NCBI GenBank assembly: GCA_035638075.1
Contig: DASRAU010000034.1
Location: 186,001 to 250,000 of the forward strand
Direction of reading: 5' to 3'
DNA length: 64,000 nucleotides
From: DASRAU01 sp035638075
Lineage (GTDB): Bacteria > Acidobacteriota > Polarisedimenticolia > Gp22-AA2
This document shows positions 52,731 through 60,057 of this stretch, one piece after another. The translations under genes were made by a program, and so were the position numbers. A model generated the notes under the pieces. The model saw only the letters and a list, made by a program, of their open reading frames with translations, did no database searches and was not told the origin of the DNA. Position 1 is the stretch's first letter, and each line of letters begins with the position of its first letter.

Positions 52731-53168
52731 ATGGCCGAGCCGAAAACCAGGGAAACGAAAGCCAGCGTCGCGACGTTCCTCGGAACGATCGCCGACGCCG
52801 AGCGCCGCAAGGATTGCAGGACGGTCGCCGCCATGATGCGCCGCGCCACCGGCTGCGCGCCGAAGATGTGGGGGACGGCCATCGTCGGCTTCGGCCGCCA
52901 GCCACTGAAGTACGCGAGCGGACGCGAGCTGGACTGGCCCCGCGTCGCGTTCTCGCCGCGCAAGGGCGACCTGACGCTCTACGTGGGCCCGCCGGAAGAG
53001 AAAGCCGATCTGCTGCAACGGCTCGGGAAACACAAGGCCAGCAAGGCCTGCCTCTCCATCAAGCGGCTGGCCGACGTGGACCAGAAGGTGCTCGAGGCGG
53101 TCATCAGGAGAGCGCTCGTGGCTACCAGGCGAGGCCGGGGGCGGATCCCAGGTACGCGTCGGACGTGA
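52731..53168 (+). CDS. DUF1801 domain protein
   Basis: A 145-residue soluble protein of the DUF1801 type: VATFLGTIADAERRKDCRTVAAMMRRATG, KMWGTAIVGFGRQPLKYASGRELDW, FSPRKGDLTLYV and KASKACLSIKRLADVDQKVLEAVI. The family has a YdhG-like fold; its function is not established. GAGAGGAG lies before the ATG. The last 47 bp overlap the 3' end of the convergent NAD(P)-binding protein gene, giving a tail-to-tail overlap. Confidence 0.85.
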   Translation: MAEPKTRETKASVATFLGTIADAERRKDCRTVAAMMRRATGCAPKMWGTAIVGFGRQPLKYASGRELDWPRVAFSPRKGDLTLYVGPPEEKADLLQRLGKHKASKACLSIKRLADVDQKVLEAVIRRALVATRRGRGRIPGTRRT

Positions 53169-53874
53169 GCTGGTTGAGGGCGAAGTCGGCGACATTCGCC
53201 CGCGACACACGGACGGTCCACAGGTAGCTGCCGACTCTCGAGCCGGTGTTCACCCGGTCGCGCTTGATACCGTTGTTGAGCGAGCCGGGGCGGACGATGA
53301 TCCACTCGATGCCGCTCGTCGCGATGATCCGCTCCTGGCGCGCCTTGTCCAGGAAATAGATCGGCAGCAGCAGCGGGATGACGAACAGGTTGTACGGCAT
53401 CCCGAGCCGGCCGGCGCTGTCGCCGAGACCGAGCGAGGTGAGGCAGACGAGCCGCCGCACTTTGTGCCGCCGCATCGCGTCCAGGATGTGGCGGGTTCCC
53501 TCGGCGTGGGTGCCCGAGAGCGAGAAGTAGCGCTTGTGCCCGAGGGCCGAGACGACGGCGTGATGTCCCGGCATGGCGGCCTCGACCGACGCGGGATCGA
53601 GCACGTTCCCCTGCGCGATGGTCAGGCGCGGATGACGCAGCTCGAGACTGGAGGGGTCGCGCGCGAAGGCGGTCACGGAGAAGCCGCGTTCGAGCGCCTG
53701 CGTGACGAGGTGCCGGCCGGTCCGGCCGGTGGCGCCGATGATGAGGATGCGCTCGGGGCGGGTGCGCGTCCCGGTGGCGGGGGCGATCGAGACCGACCGG
53801 TGCCCGCCGAACGCCAGCGCCATGGCGAGCCCGATGGCGTAGATCACCAGCAGCAGGAGGAGATTCAACGCCAT
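53122..53874 (-). CDS. Membrane-anchored NAD(P)-binding protein (NmrA/atypical SDR)
   Basis: A 250-residue protein: an N-terminal membrane helix (LNLLLLLVIYAIGLAMALAFGG, residues 3-24) and a Rossmann domain with ILIIGATGRTGRHLV (about 43-57), FARDPSSL, GNVLDPASV and LVCLTSLGLG. It resembles NmrA-type and SDR_a5-type oxidoreductases that act on protein or small-molecule substrates. No catalytic YxxxK is evident, so it could be a redox sensor rather than an enzyme. Its stop is antisense to the end of the DUF1801 gene, and it starts 4 bp after the HExxH gene on the same strand, so it belongs to the amidase operon. Confidence 0.82.
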   Translation of the reverse strand: MALNLLLLLVIYAIGLAMALAFGGHRSVSIAPATGTRTRPERILIIGATGRTGRHLVTQALERGFSVTAFARDPSSLELRHPRLTIAQGNVLDPASVEAAMPGHHAVVSALGHKRYFSLSGTHAEGTRHILDAMRRHKVRRLVCLTSLGLGDSAGRLGMPYNLFVIPLLLPIYFLDKARQERIIATSGIEWIIVRPGSLNNGIKRDRVNTGSRVGSYLWTVRVSRANVADFALNQLTSDAYLGSAPGLAW

Positions 53875-53878
53875 CGCG

Positions 53879-54859
53879 TCACGTGGCGGGCTTCGAGGTG
53901 GCCTGGACGATGGCGTGCATCGCCTCCTCGCGCGTCTCTTTCCCGTCGAGCCAGGCACGCCAGTGCTGGTCGAACACGTCGCGGAAGCCTTTGAACTGCC
54001 GGTCGAACATGCCGATCCGGATGACCGGCGTGTAGGTGGTGACGCCGCGCTCCGCGAGCACCCGGCGCGTCAGCTCGCCCGAGGTGTAGAAGAGGAGCGC
54101 GTGCCAGAGGTTGTACGGGGGCTTCACCTGCAGCTCGGCGGCGGCGCGGGCGAGATCGGCGCCGATCGCTCCCGAGTCGGGGGCGACGATGCCGTGCGAC
54201 GGCTCGTGCATCAGCGCCTCCAGCGCGGCGAAGCCCTGGCTGCCGGCGTCGGTGCTCTGGATGACGGCGTGCACAGCGTTGCCGTCTCCGACCGTGTAGG
54301 CGCCGAACTCCCAGCCGTACGAGACCACGTCGACGCGAATCGTCTTCGGAAACGGCATGCCATAGGCCTTCTCGTGCGCGGCGATGAGCTCGGCGGCGGC
54401 GGAGCGCAGGAGCGGCGCGGCCGTGGCGATCCAGAAGCGGTTCGCCGCGTCGTCGCGCGTCCACTGCGCCTTCTCGTAGAGCGGGCGCGCCGCGTCGAGG
54501 ACCTTCGCGGCCGCCGCGGGGATCCCCTTCGGCAGGTGCACCGCGTGCGAGCCGATGCGGCTTTCCGAGAGGGCGCGGTTCACGGCGATGAGCTCGGAGT
54601 CGACGATCGGCGAGCGTCTCGGGCCGAGCCACGTCTTGTACTCCTCGACGGCGGTGTTCCACGCGGTGAGGTCGGCGCCGGCGATCCCGTCGGGAGGCGG
54701 CGCGTCGGCGAAGCGCGCCTCGTACATCAGCCGCTGGTGCAGGTTCACCCACTCGTTCGATTGCAGGTGATACCGCTCGACGTCCGCGCTCGCGGGGTCG
54801 CCGGTCGCGGCCAGGGAGGTTGCGGCGGCCAGGACGATCAGCGCGAAGGCGCGACGCAT
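53879..54859 (-). CDS. Secreted protein with HExxH metallopeptidase-like motif
   Basis: A 326-residue exported protein with a signal peptide (MRRAFALIVLAAATSLAATGDPASA). The segment LEALMHEPSHGIVAPDSG contains HEPSH (about residues 217-221), matching the HExxH zinc-binding motif of gluzincin-type peptidases; downstream Glu residues could supply the third ligand, but I cannot identify it with confidence. The rest is helical. No family is recognised by me. It overlaps the amidase stop by one base (TGATG), so the two are translated together. Confidence 0.7.
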   Translation of the reverse strand: MRRAFALIVLAAATSLAATGDPASADVERYHLQSNEWVNLHQRLMYEARFADAPPPDGIAGADLTAWNTAVEEYKTWLGPRRSPIVDSELIAVNRALSESRIGSHAVHLPKGIPAAAAKVLDAARPLYEKAQWTRDDAANRFWIATAAPLLRSAAAELIAAHEKAYGMPFPKTIRVDVVSYGWEFGAYTVGDGNAVHAVIQSTDAGSQGFAALEALMHEPSHGIVAPDSGAIGADLARAAAELQVKPPYNLWHALLFYTSGELTRRVLAERGVTTYTPVIRIGMFDRQFKGFRDVFDQHWRAWLDGKETREEAMHAIVQATSKPAT

Positions 54860-56376
54860 CACGCCAGGCCGAGTCCCCGCCAGCCGAGGACGCGCTCGCA
54901 GGCGGCGGCGAACGACAACAGGCGCGCCTCGTCGAACGGAGCGGCGGCGATCTGCAGGCCGATGGGCAGCCCCGACGCGGTGCGTCCGCAGGGAATGGAG
55001 ATCGCGGGAACGCCGCAGGTGCTGAAGGGCACGGTGTTGCGCCAATCCACCGGATTCTCGCGGGACGAGTCGGCGATGAGGATCGCCGGGGCGGGCATGG
55101 TCGGCGTCACCAGCAGATCGATCCGGGCGAAGGTCGCCAGGATGTCGCGGCGCACCAGGTCCAGTTCGCGCCGGGCGCGAGCGTAGTCGTCCGCCTTCGT
55201 GTCGGCGAACTTCAGGAGGGCGGCGCGCGTGACATCCTGGTACTTCCCCGGCGTCTCCTGCACCCAGCGGGCGTGATACGCATAGGCCTCGGGGCCGCGG
55301 ACGCGCACGTACAGTCCGGACGATCGCAACCCCGCCGTCGGCAGCTCGACGTCGTCGACCACTTCGGCCACGAGCGGCCGCATCGTCTCGATGGCCGCGG
55401 CGACGGCGCTCGCGACATCGGAGTCGAGCTCCCCGAACAAGGGGCTTCGCGGCAGGCCCAGGCGCGGCCTGGACGCTTTCGCGTCGAGAGCCCTCGCGTA
55501 GTCCTCCACCGGCCGGTCGGGCGTCGTCGGCTCCGCCGGGTCGTAGCCGGCGATCGCCTGGAGCACGAGCGCCGCGTCCCCGACCGTCTTCGTCAGGGGC
55601 CCGACGTGGTCGATGGTCCAGGAGAGGGGGATGACGCCGCGATTGCTGACGCGGCCATAGGTCGGTTTCAGCCCGACGACGCCGCAGAAGGCCGCCGGGA
55701 TGCGAATCGAGCCGGCGGTGTCGGTGCCGACGGCGGCCAGGCACAGGTCGGCGGCGACCGCGACGGCCGATCCCCCCGACGATCCGCCGGCGATGCGGTC
55801 CGGCGCCCACGGATTGTGCACCGGGCCGAAGGCGCTGACGGTGCAGGTGCCGCCGTAGGCGAACTCCTGCAGATTGGTCTTGCCGAGGAGCACGGCGCCC
55901 GCCTCCTCGAGGCGCCGCACCACCTCGGCGTTTTCGCCGGGGATGCGGTCTTCGAAGAGGGCGCTGGCCGCGGTCGTCCTGACGCCGGCGGTGTCGATGT
56001 TGTCCTTCAGCGCGATCGGAATGCCGTGCAGCGGCCCGCGCCAGCGGCCCGCCTTCTGCTCGGCCTCGCGCTCGCGCGCCGTCGCGAGCGCCCGATCGGC
56101 CGTGACGGTGATGAACGCGTTCAGCGACGGGTTCAGCCGTTCGATGCGGGCGAGGCACGCCTGCGTCAGCGCGACCGGCGAGAGAGCGCCGCGGCGGATG
56201 CGATCGGCCGCGCTGCGCAGCGACAGCCGCGCCGGGTCTTCCGAAGCGGATCCCGGTCCGGACGAAGAGGCGCCGGTCGCACCCGAGGCGAGGAGGGCGC
56301 CGCGTGCGAGTCCCGCGCCGGCGGCCGCGACCCCGGCGGCGATGAAGCGGCGGCGGCTCAAGGCGTCGGCCTTCAC
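54859..56376 (-). CDS. Amidase-signature enzyme, exported by Tat
   Basis: A 505-residue amidase. The N-terminus has a Tat-like signal (SRRRFIAAGVAAAGAGLA). The amidase signature is complete: catalytic Lys in GIPIALKDNIDT, cis-Ser in GGSSGGSAVAVAA and nucleophile Ser in GTDTAGSIRIPA, followed by GVVGLKPTYGRVS. It hydrolyses an amide to acid and ammonia; secreted members act on peptides, indoleacetamide-like or nylon-oligomer-like substrates. It is divergent from the sigma-54 activator gene across 40 bp, and heads an operon with the HExxH and NAD(P)-binding genes. Confidence 0.93.
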   Translation of the reverse strand: MKADALSRRRFIAAGVAAAGAGLARGALLASGATGASSSGPGSASEDPARLSLRSAADRIRRGALSPVALTQACLARIERLNPSLNAFITVTADRALATAREREAEQKAGRWRGPLHGIPIALKDNIDTAGVRTTAASALFEDRIPGENAEVVRRLEEAGAVLLGKTNLQEFAYGGTCTVSAFGPVHNPWAPDRIAGGSSGGSAVAVAADLCLAAVGTDTAGSIRIPAAFCGVVGLKPTYGRVSNRGVIPLSWTIDHVGPLTKTVGDAALVLQAIAGYDPAEPTTPDRPVEDYARALDAKASRPRLGLPRSPLFGELDSDVASAVAAAIETMRPLVAEVVDDVELPTAGLRSSGLYVRVRGPEAYAYHARWVQETPGKYQDVTRAALLKFADTKADDYARARRELDLVRRDILATFARIDLLVTPTMPAPAILIADSSRENPVDWRNTVPFSTCGVPAISIPCGRTASGLPIGLQIAAAPFDEARLLSFAAACERVLGWRGLGLA

Positions 56377-56396
56377 GACTCGACCGTATCACAGGT

Positions 56397-56402
56397 TAGA
56401 AT
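56397..56402 (+). promoter_or_regulatory. -10-like box TAGAAT of the sigma-54 activator gene
   Basis: TAGAATCCCGG lies 14 nt before the ATG. The following 56404-56414 reads CCGGCTGTCCG, the same 11-mer as in the dyad at 58058-58068, so the activator may bind here and control its own gene. Confidence 0.5.
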
Positions 56403-56416
56403 CCCGGCTGTCCGCA

Positions 56417-58033
56417 ATGCCGAAACGAGCCGACAGCAGCGATTTTCTCGCAGGGCTCCTGCACGCGCTCGCCGAGAGTCTCGACGTGCGCGAGATCTTC
56501 GCGCGCATCTCCGAGGCCGCGGCGCGCGCCGTGCCGCACGATTTCCTGATGCTCGGCGTGTGGAGCGAGGATCGGCAGCGGGTGCGGCTGATGGCCCTGT
56601 CGGGGGATCTGCCCGGCATCCCGGGGGACGTGCCGGTGCCCGAAGCGATGCGCCGGGCGCTGATGGAGCACGAGTCCATCGTCACCAACGATCTCGTCCT
56701 GAAGCCCGGGGGGACCGTCTTCCGCTGCCTCATGCGCGTGGACGGGGAGACCACGGGGCGGCCGGTCGAAGTCGCCGCCGAGCCGCTGTGGAAGGAGCTG
56801 GCGACGCGCCGCGGCATCCGTTCGTTCCTGCGCATCGCCATCCGCCTGCGCGGCGGCGTCTTCGGCGGCGTGCTGTTCTGCTCGACCGCGCCGGACGCCT
56901 ACCCGCCCGAGCAGGTGGCGCGGGCCCGGCAGATCGCCGACTGCGTCGCCCTGGCGCTGGCGCACCAGCGGCTCGCCGAGGAGGAGCAGCGCAGCGCCGA
57001 GGCGCGGGCGCGCGCCGCGCATCTCGAGCAGCGGGTGCGCTGGCTGACCGAGGAGCTGGAAGCGCACGGCCGCCACCGCGTCGTCGGCCGGTCGGCGGCG
57101 TGGCGCGACGTGCTGGAGCAGGCGGGGAAGGTCGCCGGGGCCGAGGCGACCGTGCTGCTGACCGGAGAGTCGGGAACCGGGAAGGAAGTCGTCGCGCGGT
57201 TCATCCATCGCGCCTCGGCGCGCGCCGAGGGGCCGTTCGTCGCCATCAACTGCGCCGCGCTGCCGGAGCAGCTCCTCGAATCCGAGCTGTTCGGGCACGA
57301 GAAGGGGGCCTTCACCGGGGCGATGACGGCGCGCGCCGGCACCGTCGAGCAGGCGGCCGGCGGCGTGCTGTTCCTCGACGAGGTGGGGGAGATGAGCCCG
57401 GCGGTGCAGGCGAAGTTCCTGCGCGTCCTGCAGGAGCGCGAATACCAGCGTCTCGGCGGCACGCGGACGATGAAGGCGGACGTGCGCGTGCTGGCCGCGA
57501 CCAACCGCGATCTCAAGAGCGCCGTTGCGCGCGGCTCGTTCCGCGAGGATCTCTACTACCGGCTGGCGGTGTTCGAGCTGGGCCTGCCGGCGCTGCGCGA
57601 GCGGCCCGAGGACCTTCCGCTCCTGGCCGAGGCGTTCCTCGAGGAGATCGGCCGCGACGTCGGCCGCCCGGCCGCCGGCCTCGCCCCCGAGGCGCGCGCC
57701 ATCCTCGCGGCGCACGCCTGGCCGGGCAACGTGCGCGAGCTACGCAACGCCCTCGAGCGCGCGGTCATCCTGTGCGAAGGGGGGATGATCACGCCGCGGC
57801 ACCTGCCGATCGGCCTCACCTCCCCGAGCGCTTCCGCGGCGCCCGCGGCCGGAGCCTCCGCGTCGCTCGCCGATCCCGGCCCGGGAACGCTCGAGGCGGC
57901 GGAGCGCGACATGATCCTCAAGGCGCTCGCCCGGGCGGGGAACAACAAGTCGAAGGCGGCGCGCCTCCTCGGGCTGACGCGCGCCCAGCTCCGCTCCCGC
58001 ATCGACAGGCACGGCATCACCGCCGAAGACTGA
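56417..58033 (+). CDS. Sigma-54-dependent transcriptional activator (GAF-AAA+-Fis)
   Basis: A 538-residue activator. A GAF-like sensor (about 10-190) leads by a coiled coil (about 190-215, EEEQRSAEARARAAHLEQRV) to the AAA+ domain: Walker A GESGTGKE, the sigma-54 contact motif GAFTGA (in GHEKGAFTGAM), Walker B GGVLFLDEVGEM and the arginine-finger region FREDLYYRLAVFELGLPALRER. A Fis-type helix-turn-helix ends the protein (NNKSKAARLLGLTRAQLRSRIDRHGI). The sensor should bind a small ligand or respond to redox. Likely targets are the amidohydrolase operon directly downstream, whose upstream region has a sigma-54 promoter and two dyads, and perhaps itself. Confidence 0.95.
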   Translation: MPKRADSSDFLAGLLHALAESLDVREIFARISEAAARAVPHDFLMLGVWSEDRQRVRLMALSGDLPGIPGDVPVPEAMRRALMEHESIVTNDLVLKPGGTVFRCLMRVDGETTGRPVEVAAEPLWKELATRRGIRSFLRIAIRLRGGVFGGVLFCSTAPDAYPPEQVARARQIADCVALALAHQRLAEEEQRSAEARARAAHLEQRVRWLTEELEAHGRHRVVGRSAAWRDVLEQAGKVAGAEATVLLTGESGTGKEVVARFIHRASARAEGPFVAINCAALPEQLLESELFGHEKGAFTGAMTARAGTVEQAAGGVLFLDEVGEMSPAVQAKFLRVLQEREYQRLGGTRTMKADVRVLAATNRDLKSAVARGSFREDLYYRLAVFELGLPALRERPEDLPLLAEAFLEEIGRDVGRPAAGLAPEARAILAAHAWPGNVRELRNALERAVILCEGGMITPRHLPIGLTSPSASAAPAAGASASLADPGPGTLEAAERDMILKALARAGNNKSKAARLLGLTRAQLRSRIDRHGITAED

Positions 58034-58038
58034 GGGGC

Positions 58039-58071
58039 TGGCTGTGCGCAGCCAACTCCGGCTGTCCGGAG
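58039..58071. promoter_or_regulatory. Two adjacent dyads, probable activator sites
   Basis: TGGCTG-tgcg-CAGCCA (58039-58054) and CTCCGG-ctgt-CCGGAG (58056-58071) are perfect 6-bp-arm inverted repeats whose centres are 17 bp apart. They lie 113-145 bp upstream of the sigma-54 promoter, the normal distance for enhancer sites. The second contains CCGGCTGTCCG, also found before the activator gene. Being just after that gene's stop, they could instead help termination. Confidence 0.55.
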
Positions 58072-58183
58072 CCAATGGCGCCGGTTCTCAAGCGGCTGCG
58101 CTCACCGTGGCCGCGTCGCGCGATTCCTCTGAAGTGCCTGCTCGGCAAGGCTTTCAGCGTCGGTTGCGGGCCCGCGCGCCGGC

Positions 58184-58199
58184 TGGCACAGCTCCTGCC
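58184..58199 (+). promoter_or_regulatory. Sigma-54 (-24/-12) promoter
   Basis: TGGCACAGCTCCTGCC matches the consensus TGGCAC-N5-TTGCW at the invariant GG (-24) and GC (-12) with correct spacing; mismatches are C for T at one -12 position and C for W at the end. Transcription would start near 58210, giving a leader of about 50 nt to the ATG at 58262. Confidence 0.7.
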
Positions 58200-58261
58200 T
58201 TGGGGGTCTGACGAAGGCGGTGGACGAGCCACCGCCGCTCTCGCGGAAAAAGGAGAACGTC

Positions 58262-59233
58262 ATGACCGACCGCAGGAAGCCGCCGCACCGGATCGACGTG
58301 CACCACCACATCTTCCCGCCCGAGTGGGTGAAGGCGACCGCCTCCCACGGCATCGGCGAAGCCGGCGGGGTCGCCTTCCCCGCCTGGACCCCCGCCTCGC
58401 AGATCGAGTTCATGGATCGGCAGGGGATCGCCGCCGCCGTCACCTCGGTCGCGGCTCCGGGCGTCCACTTCGGCGACGATCGCGCGGCCCGCTCCCTCGC
58501 CCGCACCTGCAACGAGTCCAGCGCACGCCTCATCGCCGACGCCCCGTCGCGCCTCGGCGCGTTCGGCGTCCTGCCGCTGCCCGACGTGGACGGCTCGCTT
58601 CTCGAGATCGAGACCATCTACGACCAGCTCCATCTCGACGGCGTCATCCTGCTCGCCAGCATCGGGGAGCGATACCTCGGCGATCCGGCGTTCGACGCGG
58701 TGTTCGACGAGCTGAACCGTCGCAAGGCGGTGGTGTTCATCCACCCGACGGTGCCGGTGACCAGCCGGGCGCTGCGGCTGGCGATGCCGGGGGCGCTCAT
58801 CGAGTTCGTCTTCGACACGACGCGCGCGGTGGCGAACCTCATCTACAGCGGCACGCTCGAGCGCTGCCCGGATCTCAGGATCATCCTGTCGCACGCGGGC
58901 GGGACGGTGCCGTTCCTGGCCGGCCGCCTCACGCTCGGCGATCTCGTGCCCGCCCTGCGCCAGAACGCGCCGCAGGGATCGACCGCGTACCTCAAGCGCC
59001 TTTATTACGACACGGCGATTTCGGCGAACCCGTACACCCTCAACTCGCTGCAGGAGCTGGTGGACCCGTCCCACATCCTGTTCGGCAGCGACACGCCGTA
59101 CCTTCCCGAGCCGCTGGTGGCGGGACAGATCGACGGCCTCGCCGGCTACCGCGGCTTCGACGACAGGACCCGCGGCATGGTCGAGCGGGACAACGCGCTG
59201 GCGCTCTTCCCGCGCCTCCGGGTGCGCTCGTGA
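58262..59233 (+). CDS. Amidohydrolase-2 family enzyme (ACMSD/resorcylate decarboxylase-like)
   Basis: A 323-residue TIM-barrel metalloenzyme. Metal ligands are visible in RIDVHHHIFPPEW (HxH), the His of VVFIHPTVPV, the His of LSHAGGTVPFLAGRL and the Asp of ILFGSDTPYLPE. This matches the amidohydrolase-2 branch that includes ACMSD and gamma-resorcylate or 6-methylsalicylate decarboxylases, which remove CO2 from aromatic or enol acids or hydrolyse lactones. AAGGAG lies 6 nt before the ATG. It sits behind a sigma-54 promoter and overlaps the outer-membrane protein gene as GTGA. Confidence 0.9.
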   Translation: MTDRRKPPHRIDVHHHIFPPEWVKATASHGIGEAGGVAFPAWTPASQIEFMDRQGIAAAVTSVAAPGVHFGDDRAARSLARTCNESSARLIADAPSRLGAFGVLPLPDVDGSLLEIETIYDQLHLDGVILLASIGERYLGDPAFDAVFDELNRRKAVVFIHPTVPVTSRALRLAMPGALIEFVFDTTRAVANLIYSGTLERCPDLRIILSHAGGTVPFLAGRLTLGDLVPALRQNAPQGSTAYLKRLYYDTAISANPYTLNSLQELVDPSHILFGSDTPYLPEPLVAGQIDGLAGYRGFDDRTRGMVERDNALALFPRLRVRS

Positions 59234-59973
59234 GCCGGGCGCGGCTGGCGGCGGTCCTGGGCCTCGCGGCGCTGGCGTTCGAAACTCCGGCGCTCGCGGC
59301 GGACCAGCCCGGACAGGATCCGTGGAAGGTGGTGTTCGCGCCCTATGTCTGGGGAGCGTCGATGGAAGGGACGAGCGTGGTGCAGGGACAGGAGGCGTCG
59401 ATCGACCTGAGCGCCTCGGACATCTTCGACCACCTGGAGCTCGGGTTCATGTCCACGGTCGTGGCCCGCAGGCGCGACTGGGGGATCACCGGCGACGTCG
59501 TCTGGGTGGCGCTCGGCGCGACCACCGACACGCCGGTGCCCGCCGACATCGACCCGACGCTGTTCATCCTCGGTGTGTCGGGGGTGCGGCGGATCAACGA
59601 CTGGGCCGACGTCACCTTCGGGGCGCGCTGGAACCGGGTCCAGGGCGACATCCACGTCAAGCCGCTCGACCTCGACGTCAGCCGCAACCGGGACTGGGTG
59701 GACCCGATCGTCGGCGTGGTGCTGCGCACGCCGAAGGATCATCGCTGGCACGGGACGCTCATCGCCGATGTCGGCGGCTTCGGCGTCGGCTCGGATCTCA
59801 CCTGGCAGGTGTTCCCGACCGTCGGCTTCGACCTGACGAGGTCGAAGAACGTCTCGCTGGAGTTCGGCTGGCGCCTGCTCGACGTGGACTACGACAACAA
59901 CGACGACCGTGACCCGTTCGAGTACGACGTGCGCTACCAGGGACCGGTCGCGGGGCTGGCCATCCGGTTCTGA
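59230..59973 (+). CDS. Outer-membrane beta-barrel protein
   Basis: A 247-residue protein with a signal peptide (RLAAVLGLAALAFETPALA). The body alternates aromatic and polar residues in strands (WKVVFAPYVWGASMEG, ITGDVVWVALGATTD, VSLEFGWRLLDVDYDN) and ends in a hydrophobic strand with terminal Phe (VAGLAIRF), the C-terminal signature recognised by the BAM machine. It resembles small outer-membrane barrels of eight to ten strands. The GTG start overlaps the amidohydrolase stop, so the two are produced together; it may import the substrate. Confidence 0.82.
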   Translation: MSRARLAAVLGLAALAFETPALAADQPGQDPWKVVFAPYVWGASMEGTSVVQGQEASIDLSASDIFDHLELGFMSTVVARRRDWGITGDVVWVALGATTDTPVPADIDPTLFILGVSGVRRINDWADVTFGARWNRVQGDIHVKPLDLDVSRNRDWVDPIVGVVLRTPKDHRWHGTLIADVGGFGVGSDLTWQVFPTVGFDLTRSKNVSLEFGWRLLDVDYDNNDDRDPFEYDVRYQGPVAGLAIRF

Positions 59974-60014
59974 ACGTTCACCGGCAGCGGATCCAGAATC
60001 GCCCGCATGCGCGG

Positions 60015-60047
60015 GGCCGCGATGGTCGAAAGCCGGTCATCGCGGCC
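60015..60047. terminator. Bidirectional terminator-like hairpin between convergent genes
   Basis: GGCCGCGATG (60015-60024) and CATCGCGGCC (60038-60047) form a perfect 10-bp stem with a 13-nt loop, between the ends of the barrel gene (59973) and the permease gene (60058). No T-run follows on either strand. Confidence 0.5.
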
Positions 60048-60057
60048 TTCGTGTGCG

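Noticed and set aside
60015..60047. A small RNA gene in the gap between the barrel and permease genes.
   Set aside because: The gap is only 84 bp, the hairpin is fully explained as a shared terminator, and no promoter is visible inside it.
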